In this document: positions 1 through 8,855 of the stretch, piece by piece
How the letters are laid out: every line of letters starts with the position of its first letter
Position numbering within the stretch: the stretch's first letter is position 1
Program-made: the position numbers and the translations under genes
Origin: Anaerolineales bacterium
Lineage (GTDB): Bacteria > Chloroflexota > Anaerolineae > Anaerolineales > Villigracilaceae
Direction of reading: 5' to 3'
DNA: 64,000 nt
Assembly (NCBI GenBank): GCA_020634895.1
Contig: JACKAV010000003.1
Coordinates: forward strand, 1-64,000
The notes under the pieces: model-generated
What the model saw: only the letters and a program-made list of their open reading frames with translations
The model's database searches: none
Told to the model about the DNA's origin: nothing

Positions 1-52
1 GATGCTTTTCCGCCAAGTGCAATTTCCGGCTGTAACGGGTATACTTTTCCGC

Positions 53-2194
53 ATGAAACAATTGCTTCAAAACATTAAGAACGGACAGACCGTTATCGAA
101 GAAATCCCCATTCCAACGCCCCGGGAAGGGCAGGCGTTGGTCAAAGTTTCAGCCAGCTTGGTTTCGGCTGGCACCGAACGCATGGTGGTGGAATTCGCCG
201 AAAAAGGGTATCTTGGCAAGGCGCGCAGCCGACCTGATCTTGTCAAGCAAACGCTCGATAAAGCCAAACGCGAAGGTGTTATGCCGACCGTGCAAGCCGT
301 TTTCAACCGCCTCGATCAACCGATGGGGCTTGGCTATTCCACTGCCGGAACCATCGCCGCGCTTGGAAAGAACATGCAGGGCTTCAAGGTTGGTCAGCGC
401 GTGGCGTGTGCGGGCGGAGGGTATGCCACGCATGCCGAATACAACGTTGTGCCGCGCAATCTTCTCACCCCGCTTCCCAAGAATGTCGATTTTGAATCCG
501 CTGCTTTTACCACTCTCGGCGCCATCGCGCTTCATGGATTCCGCCTGGCGGAACCTCAGCTTGGCGAAAACGTTGCGGTGATCGGTCTTGGTCTTTTGGG
601 ATTATTGACGATTCAAATTGCCGCGGCGTCTGGATGTAACGTCCTCGGCATTGACATTGACTCGAAACGGGTCAAGCTCGCTTCTTCTCTTGGAATTCGG
701 GCTGTATCCCGCTCCCAAGCCGAATCGACCGCTCAAGCCTTTACCGCCAACCGCGGCTTCGACAGCATCATCATCTGCGCGGACACTTCCTCCAACGACC
801 CGGTCGAACTAGCTGGCATCATCGCTCGTGACCGCGCGAAGGTCGTCGCTACCGGTGCCGTGGGGCTAAGCTTCCCCCGAAAAATATATTACGAAAAAGA
901 GATTTCCTTCATCAATTCCCGTTCCTATGGACCGGGGCGCTATGACCTGAACTACGAAGAAAATGGACAGGACTATCCCATTGGCTATGTCCGCTGGACA
1001 GAAGGACGGAATTTTCAGGCGGTGGTCGATTTGATGGCAGGCGGCAAGTTGAAGGTTGAAAGTTTAATTTCCCACCGTTTTGAAATTGAAGAAGGCGTGA
1101 AAGCCTACGAAGTAATTACAGGCAAGAAGAAGGAACCTTTTCTTGGAGTTTTGCTGAAGTACAGTAATGAGAAACAAGAAGTGAGTAAACGTGTGGAGTT
1201 TCCACTTGTCACTCGTCACTCATCACTTGTCACTCTCGGCGTTCTCGGTGCTGGTCTCTTCGCCAACTCCACACTCCTGCCCATTCTAAAAAATAACAAA
1301 AATTTTGAACTCATCGGTATCGCCTCCTCTGGCGGACTCCACGCCCAGCACTCCGGCAAAAAAATTGGCTTCCAATATGCCACTTCATCGGAAGATGAAA
1401 TCATCAACGACCCAAAGATAAATTCGATTGCCATTCTTACTCGTCATGATACCCATGCTGATCTAGTAGTGAAGGCATTGAAGGCGGGAAAGAATGTGTT
1501 TGTTGAGAAACCTCTGGCGATTAATAGCAGTCAGCTATCGGCTGTCAGCAAAGTGCTTAAAGCTGAAAACTGTCCGCTGATGACTGTCGGTTTCAACCGC
1601 AGATTCGCTCCCTTGATCCAAAATCTAAAATCATCGATCGTCAATCGAAATGAGCCTTTGCATGCCCACTACCGCGTCAATGCGGGATTCATCCCTGCCA
1701 ATCACTGGACTCAAGACGAAGCCATCGGCGGTGGACGAATTATCGGTGAAGCATGTCACTTCATTGATTTGATTACATACCTTGTCGGTGCGCTGCCCGT
1801 AAAAGTCTCGGCTCATGCTTTGCCCAATAACGGCAAATACCGTGAGGATAATGTCTCGATGACCTTCACTTTCGCGGACGGTTCCATCGGCGTGGTGGAT
1901 TATCTTGCCAATGGCGATAAGTCCATGCCGAAGGAAAGGTTGGAGGTGTTTTGTGGGGGAATGGCGGCAGTGCTTGATGATTACGTCTCGTTGACCACTG
2001 TGAAGGATGGCAGGAAGAAAGTGGAAAAGGGGGCGCAGGACAAAGGTTGGAAGGCAGAAATGGCTGCGTTCGCTGAGTCGGTTCGAGCGGGGAAAGAGGC
2101 GCCGATTCCCTATGAGCAGATCATCGCTGTGACCAAGTCCACGTTTGCGGCAGTTGAGTCGATCCGAAGTGGAAGTCCGGTAAGTATTAAGTAG
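53..2194 (+). CDS. two-domain oxidoreductase: zinc-type MDR dehydrogenase fused to Gfo/Idh/MocA dehydrogenase
   Basis: The N-terminal ~370 residues are a medium-chain dehydrogenase-like domain (SAGTERMVVEFAEKG start region, then a Rossmann segment VIGLGLLGLLTIQIAAASG). The C-terminal ~310 residues form a second NAD(P)-binding oxidoreductase of the Gfo/Idh/MocA type (GVLGAGLFANSTLLPIL, then the EKPLA motif and GGGRIIGEACHFIDL). Such fusions usually sit in cell-surface sugar gene clusters, so a sugar or nucleotide-sugar substrate is likely, but nothing nearby confirms it. I chose the ATG at 53 because family homology begins there; an ATG at 2 would add 17 unrelated residues. The linker between the domains (about 1165-1238) is low-complexity and reads as a degenerate dispersed repeat. 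Fusion is certain from the sequence; the substrate is unknown. Confidence 0.82.
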   Translation: MKQLLQNIKNGQTVIEEIPIPTPREGQALVKVSASLVSAGTERMVVEFAEKGYLGKARSRPDLVKQTLDKAKREGVMPTVQAVFNRLDQPMGLGYSTAGTIAALGKNMQGFKVGQRVACAGGGYATHAEYNVVPRNLLTPLPKNVDFESAAFTTLGAIALHGFRLAEPQLGENVAVIGLGLLGLLTIQIAAASGCNVLGIDIDSKRVKLASSLGIRAVSRSQAESTAQAFTANRGFDSIIICADTSSNDPVELAGIIARDRAKVVATGAVGLSFPRKIYYEKEISFINSRSYGPGRYDLNYEENGQDYPIGYVRWTEGRNFQAVVDLMAGGKLKVESLISHRFEIEEGVKAYEVITGKKKEPFLGVLLKYSNEKQEVSKRVEFPLVTRHSSLVTLGVLGAGLFANSTLLPILKNNKNFELIGIASSGGLHAQHSGKKIGFQYATSSEDEIINDPKINSIAILTRHDTHADLVVKALKAGKNVFVEKPLAINSSQLSAVSKVLKAENCPLMTVGFNRRFAPLIQNLKSSIVNRNEPLHAHYRVNAGFIPANHWTQDEAIGGGRIIGEACHFIDLITYLVGALPVKVSAHALPNNGKYREDNVSMTFTFADGSIGVVDYLANGDKSMPKERLEVFCGGMAAVLDDYVSLTTVKDGRKKVEKGAQDKGWKAEMAAFAESVRAGKEAPIPYEQIIAVTKSTFAAVESIRSGSPVSIK

Positions 2195-2203
2195 TTTTTT
2201 AAA

Positions 2204-2279
2204 ATGTCATACTGAGCGAAGCGAAGCATCTCTACGACTATCTAAGAGAGGACCCTTCGCTATCGCTCAGGGTGACAAA
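2204..2279. repeat. dispersed palindromic repeat (TGAGCGAAGCGAAG family)
   Basis: The left arm is tgtcatactgagcgaagc and the right arm is the near-complement ending gctatcgctcagggtgaca, with a short spacer. It fills almost the whole gap between the fusion oxidoreductase and hutH. Its REP-like form and intergenic position suggest a non-autonomous mobile palindrome. Confidence 0.6.
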
Positions 2280-2293
2280 TCCCACGAGGTTTC

Positions 2294-3829
2294 ATGGAAA
2301 CGATCTATCTGGATGGACAAAGTTTGACCTTTGAGCAGGTGCAGGCTGTGGCGTATGGCGAGCCGAACGCGCCGCGGGTGGAGATCAGCGATGAAGCGAA
2401 GAGGCTTGTGACGCGCGCCGCCGATGCCGTGCAGACGTTGCTCTCGCGCGGCACGATCGCATACGGGATCACCACCGGCTTTGGCGCGTTCAAAGACCGT
2501 ATCATCCCGCCCGATCAGGTGGAGTTGTTACAGCGAAATATTTTGGTGAGCCATGCGGTGGGCGTGGGAAACCCGTTCGATATTCCGACCACGCGCGCCA
2601 TCATGTTGATCCGTGCGAACACGTTGTCTCGCGGACATTCCGGCATTCGGCTTTCGACCTTGCAGTTACTCGTGGATATGCTCAATGCGGGCGTACATTC
2701 GGTCATCCCTGAAAAGGGTTCGCTTGGCGCGAGCGGCGATCTTGCTCCGTTGGCGCATATGGCGCTGCCGATCATCGGCGAGGGAAAGGTCAATTATCAA
2801 GGCGAGGTCATCTCAGGTGCGGAGGCGTTCAAGCGGGCAGGATTGAACCCGATCAAGCTGGCGGCGAAGGAAGGTCTGGCACTCACAAACGGCACGACGA
2901 TCATGACGGCGGTGGGCGTGCTGCAAACTCTTCGCGCGGAACGTTTTAGCCAAACTGCAGACATTGCTGGATGCTTAAGCCTCGAGGCTTTAAATGGAAC
3001 TGATCTTGCCTTCGATGAGCGGATCCATAACCTGCGGCCTTATCCGCGCCAGATCGAATGTGCCGGTTATCTGCGAAGTTTGTTGAAGGGCAGCGAGTTC
3101 ACCCGCGAACATGAGTCGTTGAATGTGCAGGATGCGTACACACTGCGTTGTATTCCGCAGGTGCATGGAGCTGTCCGCGATGCGATCGCGTATGCGCGCT
3201 GGGTCTTTGAGATCGAGTTGAACGCCGTGACGGATAATCCGCTGATCTTTATTGACGATAAGGACGAGATCACAGTTCTCTCTGGCGGCAACTTCCACGG
3301 CGAACCATTGGCAATTGCAATGGACTATCTCGCTTTTTCGGTGGCGGAATTGGGTAATATCTCTGAGCGCCGCATCATGCGCCTGACGGATGAATGCTCC
3401 AACACTCACGCTTTGCCTGCCTTCCTCACCAAAGAAGGCGGACTGAACTCCGGCTTTATGATCCTGCAATATACCGCCGCCGCACTGGCAACCGAGAATA
3501 AGGTCTTTGCGCACCCCGCCAGTGTGGATACGATTCCCACATCTGCCAACGTGGAGGACCATGTCAGTATGGGCGCAACAGCCGCGATCAAGTTAAGAGG
3601 CGTGCTTGATAACGTGGAGAGAATCCTCGCCATTGAGTTGATGTCCGCTGCGCAGGGCGTGGACTTCCGCAAGCAGGTCATCGGCGCAGAGAAAAAATTG
3701 GGTGAAGGAACAAGACGCGCCTACGCCGTGATCCGTGAACATATCCCGTTCATTGAATCGGATACGGTGATGTACGAGTATATGGAGACGATGCGCCAGC
3801 TTGTGGAGGAGGGGAAGGTTCTGCCGTAA
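2294..3829 (+). CDS. hutH: histidine ammonia-lyase (aromatic amino acid lyase family)
   Basis: A full-length 511-residue member of the aromatic amino acid lyase family, which deaminates histidine to urocanate with the self-formed MIO cofactor. The MIO triad Ala-Ser-Gly is present at about residues 146-148 (GSLGASGDLAPLAHM). The catalytic-loop Tyr lies in YGITTGFGAF, and SHAVGVGNPF follows the pattern of HutH rather than of phenylalanine or tyrosine lyases. The rest of the hut pathway (urocanase, imidazolonepropionase) is not in the window, so histidine specificity is inferred from motifs. The gene starts immediately after a palindromic repeat and is followed by a hairpin at 3836-3866. Confidence 0.9.
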   Translation: METIYLDGQSLTFEQVQAVAYGEPNAPRVEISDEAKRLVTRAADAVQTLLSRGTIAYGITTGFGAFKDRIIPPDQVELLQRNILVSHAVGVGNPFDIPTTRAIMLIRANTLSRGHSGIRLSTLQLLVDMLNAGVHSVIPEKGSLGASGDLAPLAHMALPIIGEGKVNYQGEVISGAEAFKRAGLNPIKLAAKEGLALTNGTTIMTAVGVLQTLRAERFSQTADIAGCLSLEALNGTDLAFDERIHNLRPYPRQIECAGYLRSLLKGSEFTREHESLNVQDAYTLRCIPQVHGAVRDAIAYARWVFEIELNAVTDNPLIFIDDKDEITVLSGGNFHGEPLAIAMDYLAFSVAELGNISERRIMRLTDECSNTHALPAFLTKEGGLNSGFMILQYTAAALATENKVFAHPASVDTIPTSANVEDHVSMGATAAIKLRGVLDNVERILAIELMSAAQGVDFRKQVIGAEKKLGEGTRRAYAVIREHIPFIESDTVMYEYMETMRQLVEEGKVLP

Positions 3830-3835
3830 ACCCAA

Positions 3836-3866
3836 ACGCCCTCTCGATGCTCTTTCGGGAGGGCGT
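3836..3866 (+). terminator. hairpin after hutH
   Basis: ACGCCCTC (3836-3843) pairs with GAGGGCGT (3859-3866), just after the hutH stop codon. There is no proper T-run, so it may be a weak terminator or a 3' stabiliser. Confidence 0.4.
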
Positions 3867-4001
3867 ATAATTTGCACATCCCATTTGGGGAAAGCCTATG
3901 ACTACTAACCGACTTCTCAAAGTTTTTCTCTGCCATGTATCCCCGATAGGGGGGTCCTCCGCGGACAAACCCGCTGTCCGCGAGTTGTATCAAACACCTC
4001 A

Positions 4002-5357
4002 ATGATGTTGAAAATAATTAAGAAGTATTTTGCATTTGCACTAGTTTTTATTTTCATGATCGGGTGTACAACTGTTGAAAATGTTCGAACAGAAACTGTA
4101 ATTCCAAATACAGTTGCACCTATATTAACTAGTTTTTCAACTCCAAATCTCACGCCAACGCCCAAATCTTGTCCGCCCATAAATCCTGAATTGATTTATA
4201 AATTACCTGACAGTCCTAGTAACACAATAGAACTTCAATCGATTTTGGATTTCTTAAATACGGGTGGAGATCCTCAAAGTTTAAAACCTTATTTTGAGAT
4301 TGTGATTAAAGATTTAAATAACGACTCTTATCCAGAAATTCTTGCATTTCAGCCAAACAAAACTTATGACCAATTTTACTTTTTTGCATGTTTCAATGGA
4401 GAATTTAAGGAGCAGTTCGGGCATTATGATACGGTTGGGACAGAATACATTGAAATTATGTCAGTGGATGATTTAAACAAGAATGGTTTTCCTGAAGTCG
4501 TTGTTAAAGAGATTGGTAATTTTGGGCTGTTCCCTAGCGGTGCTGTTTTTATTTTCGAATGGAACGGAAAAGAATTCATTCATCTTATCAAAGGTGATCA
4601 TTTTGTTGATCGTCAACTTGATTATGCAGATTTGAGTTACCTTGGAGATATTAATCTGCATGACATTGACGATGATGGTATCCCTGAACTTGTTTGGACT
4701 GGGGGAATCCCTCCTTCTTATAGCGGCGATCATTGGTCTCAGTACCCCTCAAGAGTTGAAACTCATATCTATAAGTGGAATGGAACTTATTACAGTGCTT
4801 TGCCAATTACATATGATGTGCCTGAATTTCGCTTCCAAGCTGTACAAGATGGCGACAGGTTTATGCAGGCTGGCGAATATGACAAAGCGCTGTTGACATA
4901 TCAATCAGTAATTAGTAATGATGAACTTGAATGGTGGACAGATAGTCGTTGGATTAATATTTTGGATCAGAAAAATATAATGACTTGCGCCGAACGTGGA
5001 ACACCTTGCCCACCTTTGACTCCAGATAAAAACGAACGTCCCATTCTAGGTGCATATTCAATGTATCGTATTGTTTTGGTATATTTGGTGCGAAATCAGC
5101 CAGATGAGGCTAAAATGGCATACGATGAGTTGATTACAACTTTTTCATCTGATAATTCAGTAGATGCGATTGTTCAACTGGCTATTATATTTTGGAAGGA
5201 ATTTCAAACATCAGGCAGTCTGGGTAGTGCGTGTTCTAAAGCTGTTGATCACATCATTCATTATCCAGAAATATTGGAAATCGTTAGCGGTTCAAAGTAT
5301 AGTTTTCAGGATATAGACTATCTGAGCAAGCCAGAGGAGATATGTCCATTTAAATAA
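4002..5357 (+). CDS. AT-rich lipoprotein with Ca-binding FG-GAP-like and TPR-like segments
   Basis: A predicted lipoprotein of 451 residues: a basic N-terminus, a hydrophobic stretch and a lipobox (FMIGC, Cys about residue 22), followed by a Thr/Pro-rich linker. Three Asp-rich loops, DLNNDSYPEILAF, DLNKNGFPEVVV and DIDDDGIPELVW, look like the calcium loops of FG-GAP/VCBS propellers. The C-terminal part has TPR-like helices (AGEYDKALLTYQSVI and QPDEAKMAYDELI). Its base composition and codon use are visibly more AT-rich than the flanking genes, which suggests recent acquisition or relaxed selection. The function is unknown. A second ATG lies one codon after the chosen start. Confidence 0.65.
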   Translation: MMLKIIKKYFAFALVFIFMIGCTTVENVRTETVIPNTVAPILTSFSTPNLTPTPKSCPPINPELIYKLPDSPSNTIELQSILDFLNTGGDPQSLKPYFEIVIKDLNNDSYPEILAFQPNKTYDQFYFFACFNGEFKEQFGHYDTVGTEYIEIMSVDDLNKNGFPEVVVKEIGNFGLFPSGAVFIFEWNGKEFIHLIKGDHFVDRQLDYADLSYLGDINLHDIDDDGIPELVWTGGIPPSYSGDHWSQYPSRVETHIYKWNGTYYSALPITYDVPEFRFQAVQDGDRFMQAGEYDKALLTYQSVISNDELEWWTDSRWINILDQKNIMTCAERGTPCPPLTPDKNERPILGAYSMYRIVLVYLVRNQPDEAKMAYDELITTFSSDNSVDAIVQLAIIFWKEFQTSGSLGSACSKAVDHIIHYPEILEIVSGSKYSFQDIDYLSKPEEICPFK

Positions 5358-5427
5358 AAGATAGGTTGCTTATTGCGTATTTTTTTTTGATTTTTTCTAA
5401 TTGATAAACCTGAAACTGGAGAACCCC

Positions 5428-6297
5428 ATGCAACTCAAAGGAATCTACGCCCCCATCGTTACCCCTTTCAACGCGGACGAAAGCATCAACTACCCCGTCC
5501 TTGAACAACTGATCGAATATCTCATCGCCAACAAGATCGCAGGGCTTGTCCCCGGCGGCACCACGGGCGAAGTCTATGCCTTCACAGAAGCCGAACGGCT
5601 GGATATTTTCAAATTTGTCAGAGAAAAAGTCAACGGGCGGGTCACGCTGATTGCAGGCACAAACTCCGGCGCCACGCGAGATGTGGTCCGTTACTCGCAG
5701 ATCGCCGAAGAGATGGGCTACGACGCGCTCATGGTCGCCGTCCCGCCGTATTCGCGTCCCAACCAGCGCGAACTGCTCGCGCATTACGAAGCCGTCGCCA
5801 ACGCTGTCAACATTCCGATCGTGCTGTACAACTTTCCCTGGCGCGCAGGCACCGAAGTCGGCTTCGACGTGATGGACGGTCTCGCCAAATACGACCACGT
5901 CATCGGCATCAAAGAAGCCTCCAGCGACATGTCCCGCGTTTATGGCATGCTCGAACGCTACGGCGACCGCTACCAGATCATCTGCGGCTCCGACGACCAA
6001 GCCCTCGACTACTTCCTGTGGGGCACCACCGCATGGATCGGCGGCGCCGCCTCGTGTGCTCCGCTGCAACATCACAACGTGCTCGAAGCCGCGCTCGCCA
6101 AAGACTTCGTGGCAGCCCGCAGGCACATGGACAGCCTCATGCCCCTCCTCCGCAGCGTCGAAAGCGGCAGCTATTTGCAAAAAGTAAAGATCGGATGCGA
6201 ACTGCTCGGCATCCCTGTTGGAAAACCAAGGCTGCCGTTATTAACATTAACTGACGAAGATCGAAAAGAATTCGAAAAAATCTTCAAAGCAATCTAA
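5428..6297 (+). CDS. DapA-family lyase/deaminase, probable 1-pyrroline-4-hydroxy-2-carboxylate deaminase
   Basis: A class I aldolase-like TIM barrel of the dihydrodipicolinate synthase family, 289 residues. The GTTGE phosphate/carboxylate motif, the catalytic Tyr in IVLYNFPWRAG and the Schiff-base Lys in GIKEASSD are all present. The start at 5428 follows a ggag ribosome site; a TTG 27 bases upstream is less likely. Because an epimerase of the proline racemase family and a DadA-like dehydrogenase follow on the same strand, the most economical role is deamination of pyrroline-4-hydroxy-2-carboxylate to alpha-ketoglutarate semialdehyde in hydroxyproline catabolism. A true DapA or N-acetylneuraminate lyase-like role cannot be excluded from sequence alone. 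Confidence 0.8.
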   Translation: MQLKGIYAPIVTPFNADESINYPVLEQLIEYLIANKIAGLVPGGTTGEVYAFTEAERLDIFKFVREKVNGRVTLIAGTNSGATRDVVRYSQIAEEMGYDALMVAVPPYSRPNQRELLAHYEAVANAVNIPIVLYNFPWRAGTEVGFDVMDGLAKYDHVIGIKEASSDMSRVYGMLERYGDRYQIICGSDDQALDYFLWGTTAWIGGAASCAPLQHHNVLEAALAKDFVAARRHMDSLMPLLRSVESGSYLQKVKIGCELLGIPVGKPRLPLLTLTDEDRKEFEKIFKAI

Positions 6298-6300
6298 ACG

Positions 6301-6350
6301 ATATTGGATATTCGATAATCGAATCATCCAATATCGAATATCCAATATCG
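6301..6350. repeat. short palindromic repeat rich in ATATTGGATATTCGA
   Basis: gatattggatattcgata is followed by its inverted form (tatcgaatatccaatatc) within 50 bases, filling the gap between the DapA-family gene and the epimerase gene. Confidence 0.5.
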
Positions 6351-6388
6351 CCTCCCGACCTTCGACCTTTGACTTTGGACTTCCACCC

Positions 6389-7414
6389 ATGAAACGAATC
6401 CCATACCTCGACTCCCACACCGGCGGCGAACCTACGCGATTAATTACCGCGCTTCCTTTCGACCTCGGAACTGGTTCTGTTGCTGAAAAATTATCCACGC
6501 TGAAAAAGGATCACGACGACCTGCGCCGCACCGTCCTGCTCGAACCCCGCGGCTCAGACGTGCTCGTCGGCGCGTACCTCGTCCCGCCCGCCGACCCGAC
6601 CTGTCAATTCGGAGTCATCTACTTCAACAACGTCGGCTACCTCGGCATGTGCGGACATGGCACAATTGGATTGATCGCATCGCTGGCATATCTCGGTAAA
6701 GTCCAACCCGGAGTGATTCGGGTGGAGACTCCTGTTGGGGTTGTTGAAGCTACGCTTCATGCTCCGTCATTGCGAGGAGGGCGACAGCCCGACGAAGCAA
6801 TCTCGCGCAATGTGGAGGGGATTGCTTCGGGCAAAGAGCAAGAGCGCCCTCGCAATGACGGATACCCTAACCGCGTCTCCGTCCAGAACATCCCTGCCTA
6901 CCGCCACCTGACTCACATCCCTGTCACCGTCGACGGCAAAACCATCCACGGTGACGTGGCGTGGGGCGGCAACTGGTTCTTCCTCGTCCACGACCACGGC
7001 ATGGACGTGAACATGTCCAACCTCGAAGCGCTGACCGATTTCTCGTGGCGAGTCCGCGAGCAGTTGACTGCGAGCAACATCACTGGCGCGAACGGCGCAG
7101 AGATCGACCATGTCGAGTTGTTTGCATCCACCCCCGAAGCGGATAGTAAAAGTTTTGTCCTCTGTCCCGGCAAAGCCTACGATCGTTCGCCCTGCGGCAC
7201 GGGCACGAGTGCAAAGCTGGCTTGTCTTTATGGTGATGGAAAGTTGAAAGTGGGGCAGGTGTGGAAACAGCAAAGCGTCGTCGGCAGTATCTTCGAGGGC
7301 AGTATCCAGATTCAGGATAACCGAATCATCCCAACGATTACGGGCGAAGCGTGGGTCATGTCCGAAGGAACGATTCTAGTGGATGAACGTGATCCGTTCG
7401 CAAACGGTATTTGA
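6389..7414 (+). CDS. proline racemase family enzyme, probable 4-hydroxyproline 2-epimerase
   Basis: A 341-residue cofactor-independent epimerase. Both catalytic cysteines are present: Cys88 in MCGHGTIG and Cys269 in SPCGTGTSA. This fits racemases and 4-hydroxyproline epimerases rather than the hydroxyproline dehydratases, which replace the first Cys by Thr. Neighbouring genes (DapA-family deaminase upstream, FAD D-amino-acid dehydrogenase downstream) support a hydroxyproline pathway. Residues about 125-160 are an insertion with no place in the family. They are encoded by a palindromic repeat (6769-6861) that keeps the reading frame, so the protein is about 30 residues longer in a surface-loop region. 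Whether the enzyme remains active is unknown. Confidence 0.85.
   Translation: MKRIPYLDSHTGGEPTRLITALPFDLGTGSVAEKLSTLKKDHDDLRRTVLLEPRGSDVLVGAYLVPPADPTCQFGVIYFNNVGYLGMCGHGTIGLIASLAYLGKVQPGVIRVETPVGVVEATLHAPSLRGGRQPDEAISRNVEGIASGKEQERPRNDGYPNRVSVQNIPAYRHLTHIPVTVDGKTIHGDVAWGGNWFFLVHDHGMDVNMSNLEALTDFSWRVREQLTASNITGANGAEIDHVELFASTPEADSKSFVLCPGKAYDRSPCGTGTSAKLACLYGDGKLKVGQVWKQQSVVGSIFEGSIQIQDNRIIPTITGEAWVMSEGTILVDERDPFANGI
6769..6861. repeat. palindromic repeat inserted in frame in the epimerase gene
   Basis: The element opens with cgtcattgcgaggagggc and closes with its near-complement ending gccctcgcaatgacgg. Internal arms gacgaagcaatctc and gggattgcttcggg also pair. It resembles the dispersed palindromes found between genes, but here it lies wholly within coding sequence and leaves the frame open. 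Confidence 0.75.
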
Positions 7415-7419
7415 AAAGC

Positions 7420-7496
7420 ATTAACCATAGAGAACACAGAGAGCACGGAGAAATCTTTTGAAAACTCTGTGAACTCCGTGATCTCTGTGGTTGAAT
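7420..7496. repeat. dispersed palindrome, 'CACAGAGAGCACGGAG' family, copy 1
   Basis: ttaaccatagagaacacaga is followed by gagcacggagaaatc and then the inverted form ctccgtgatctctgtggttg. It fills the gap between the epimerase and the FAD dehydrogenase. Related copies lie at about 8791, 33514 and 46608. Confidence 0.6.
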
Positions 7497-7511
7497 CTTT
7501 TGGGAGACGGA

Positions 7512-8762
7512 ATGAATTCAAAACATGATGTTCTCATCATCGGCGGGGGACCTGTAGGGTTAAGCTGTGCGTATTACCTTTTGAAATCTGGGCGAAGTGT
7601 GACCCTGCTCGACGCGAAGGAAATTGGCAAGGGCAGCGGTTCGGGCAATGCCGGGCATATCGTGCCGAGCCATATCATTCCGCTGGCTGCGCCGGGTGTG
7701 GTGACTTCTGCACTCAAATGGATGCTAGACCCGGAACACAGTCCCTTTGGGATGAAGGTGAGCCTCAACCCGAATTATTTGATGTGGTTGTTGAAGTTCA
7801 CAGCCGCATGCAATGAAGTGAACGTGACACGTAACGTCAAGCCGTTGAATGACCTCGGTCAACTCAGTGCGAAGAATTTTGCCCAGATTATTGCCGAAGA
7901 AAAATTTGATTGTGCTTATCAAGAAAAGGGTTTACTCTTTTTATACAAGACCGAGCAAGCCTTCCATGATGGACAACACGAAGGCGAGTTCATACAGAAA
8001 CATGGCATCCCTGTCAGCGTGTATGACAAGCCGAAGCTTCATGAAGTGGAACCCGCCGCGTTGGATGATGTCATCGGCGGTGTGCATTTCACAGGCGATG
8101 CGCATCTCAACCCGACTATGTTCCTCAAGTTGTTGAGAGAACGCGTTCAGTCAATGGGCGCGGAGTTGATGGATGGCACGAAGGTCACAGGGTTTGAAGT
8201 TGCAAACGGAAAGATTGTGAAAATCAAAACATCTGCTGGCGATTTCGAAGCAGAGCAGGTTGTCCTTGCGGCTGGCGCATTGACGCCATCCGTCGCAAAA
8301 GATTTGAATTTGAACATTCCTGTTCAGCCTGCGCGCGGCTACAGCATGACCATGTCCGCGACGAAGACGATGCCGAGTCATGCCTTGATCCTTGGTGAAC
8401 GCAAAGTCGCGGTTTCGCCGATGGATGGATTGCTCCGCTTCACCGCGCGGCTGGAGGTTGGCAACTACAGCATGGAGCCGAATCCGCTCTGGATACGACG
8501 CATCGAAAATGCAGCACGCGAATATTTGCGCTTGGACGAAAAACTCGATGTGAAAGAGACATGGGCTGGTTTGCGTCCGACAACACCTGATGGTGTGCCC
8601 ATCATTTGTAAGTCACCGAAGCACGATAATCTTGTGCTGGTAACTGGTCATGCCATGCTCGGTCTCTCACTGGGACCGGGCACGGGTCAGGTTGTAGCCG
8701 AGTTGGTGAATGGATATGAAACTGCTTTTGATCTTAGTCTGCTAAAATTGGAAAGGTTTTAG
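7512..8762 (+). CDS. FAD-dependent D-amino-acid dehydrogenase (DadA-like), probable D-hydroxyproline dehydrogenase
   Basis: A 416-residue DAO-family flavoprotein. The N-terminal dinucleotide-binding motif is VLIIGGGPVGLSCAYYLL, followed by the acidic residue of the ADP-binding strand (LLDA) and the GSGNAGHI segment typical of DadA-like enzymes. The C-terminal WAGLRPTTPDGVPIIC and GHAMLGLSLGPGTGQ segments close the FAD site. I chose the ATG at 7512, preceded by gggagacgg, over an upstream TTG at 7491. Context suggests that it oxidises cis-4-hydroxy-D-proline made by the adjacent epimerase. The last pathway enzyme, ketoglutarate semialdehyde dehydrogenase, is not in the window. Confidence 0.82.
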   Translation: MNSKHDVLIIGGGPVGLSCAYYLLKSGRSVTLLDAKEIGKGSGSGNAGHIVPSHIIPLAAPGVVTSALKWMLDPEHSPFGMKVSLNPNYLMWLLKFTAACNEVNVTRNVKPLNDLGQLSAKNFAQIIAEEKFDCAYQEKGLLFLYKTEQAFHDGQHEGEFIQKHGIPVSVYDKPKLHEVEPAALDDVIGGVHFTGDAHLNPTMFLKLLRERVQSMGAELMDGTKVTGFEVANGKIVKIKTSAGDFEAEQVVLAAGALTPSVAKDLNLNIPVQPARGYSMTMSATKTMPSHALILGERKVAVSPMDGLLRFTARLEVGNYSMEPNPLWIRRIENAAREYLRLDEKLDVKETWAGLRPTTPDGVPIICKSPKHDNLVLVTGHAMLGLSLGPGTGQVVAELVNGYETAFDLSLLKLERF

Positions 8763-8790
8763 TGGAGTGTCTGCATTCGGAAATAAGTTA

Positions 8791-8855
8791 GTGGAGATTC
8801 ACCACAGAGATTCGCCTTTTTGTTTTTCTCCGTGAACTCCGTGATCTCTGTGGTA
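8791..8855. repeat. dispersed palindrome, 'CACAGAG' family, copy 2
   Basis: ttcaccacagagattcgcc and the inverted arm tccgtgatctctgtggta form an imperfect palindrome. The remaining bases of this 211-base gap (8763-8973) show no other clear element. Confidence 0.5.

Noticed and set aside
5350..6180. A 276-codon open frame on the minus strand opposite the DapA-family gene
   Set aside because: It lies antisense to a conserved enzyme, has a composition explained by the codon bias of the sense gene, and shows no protein motif.
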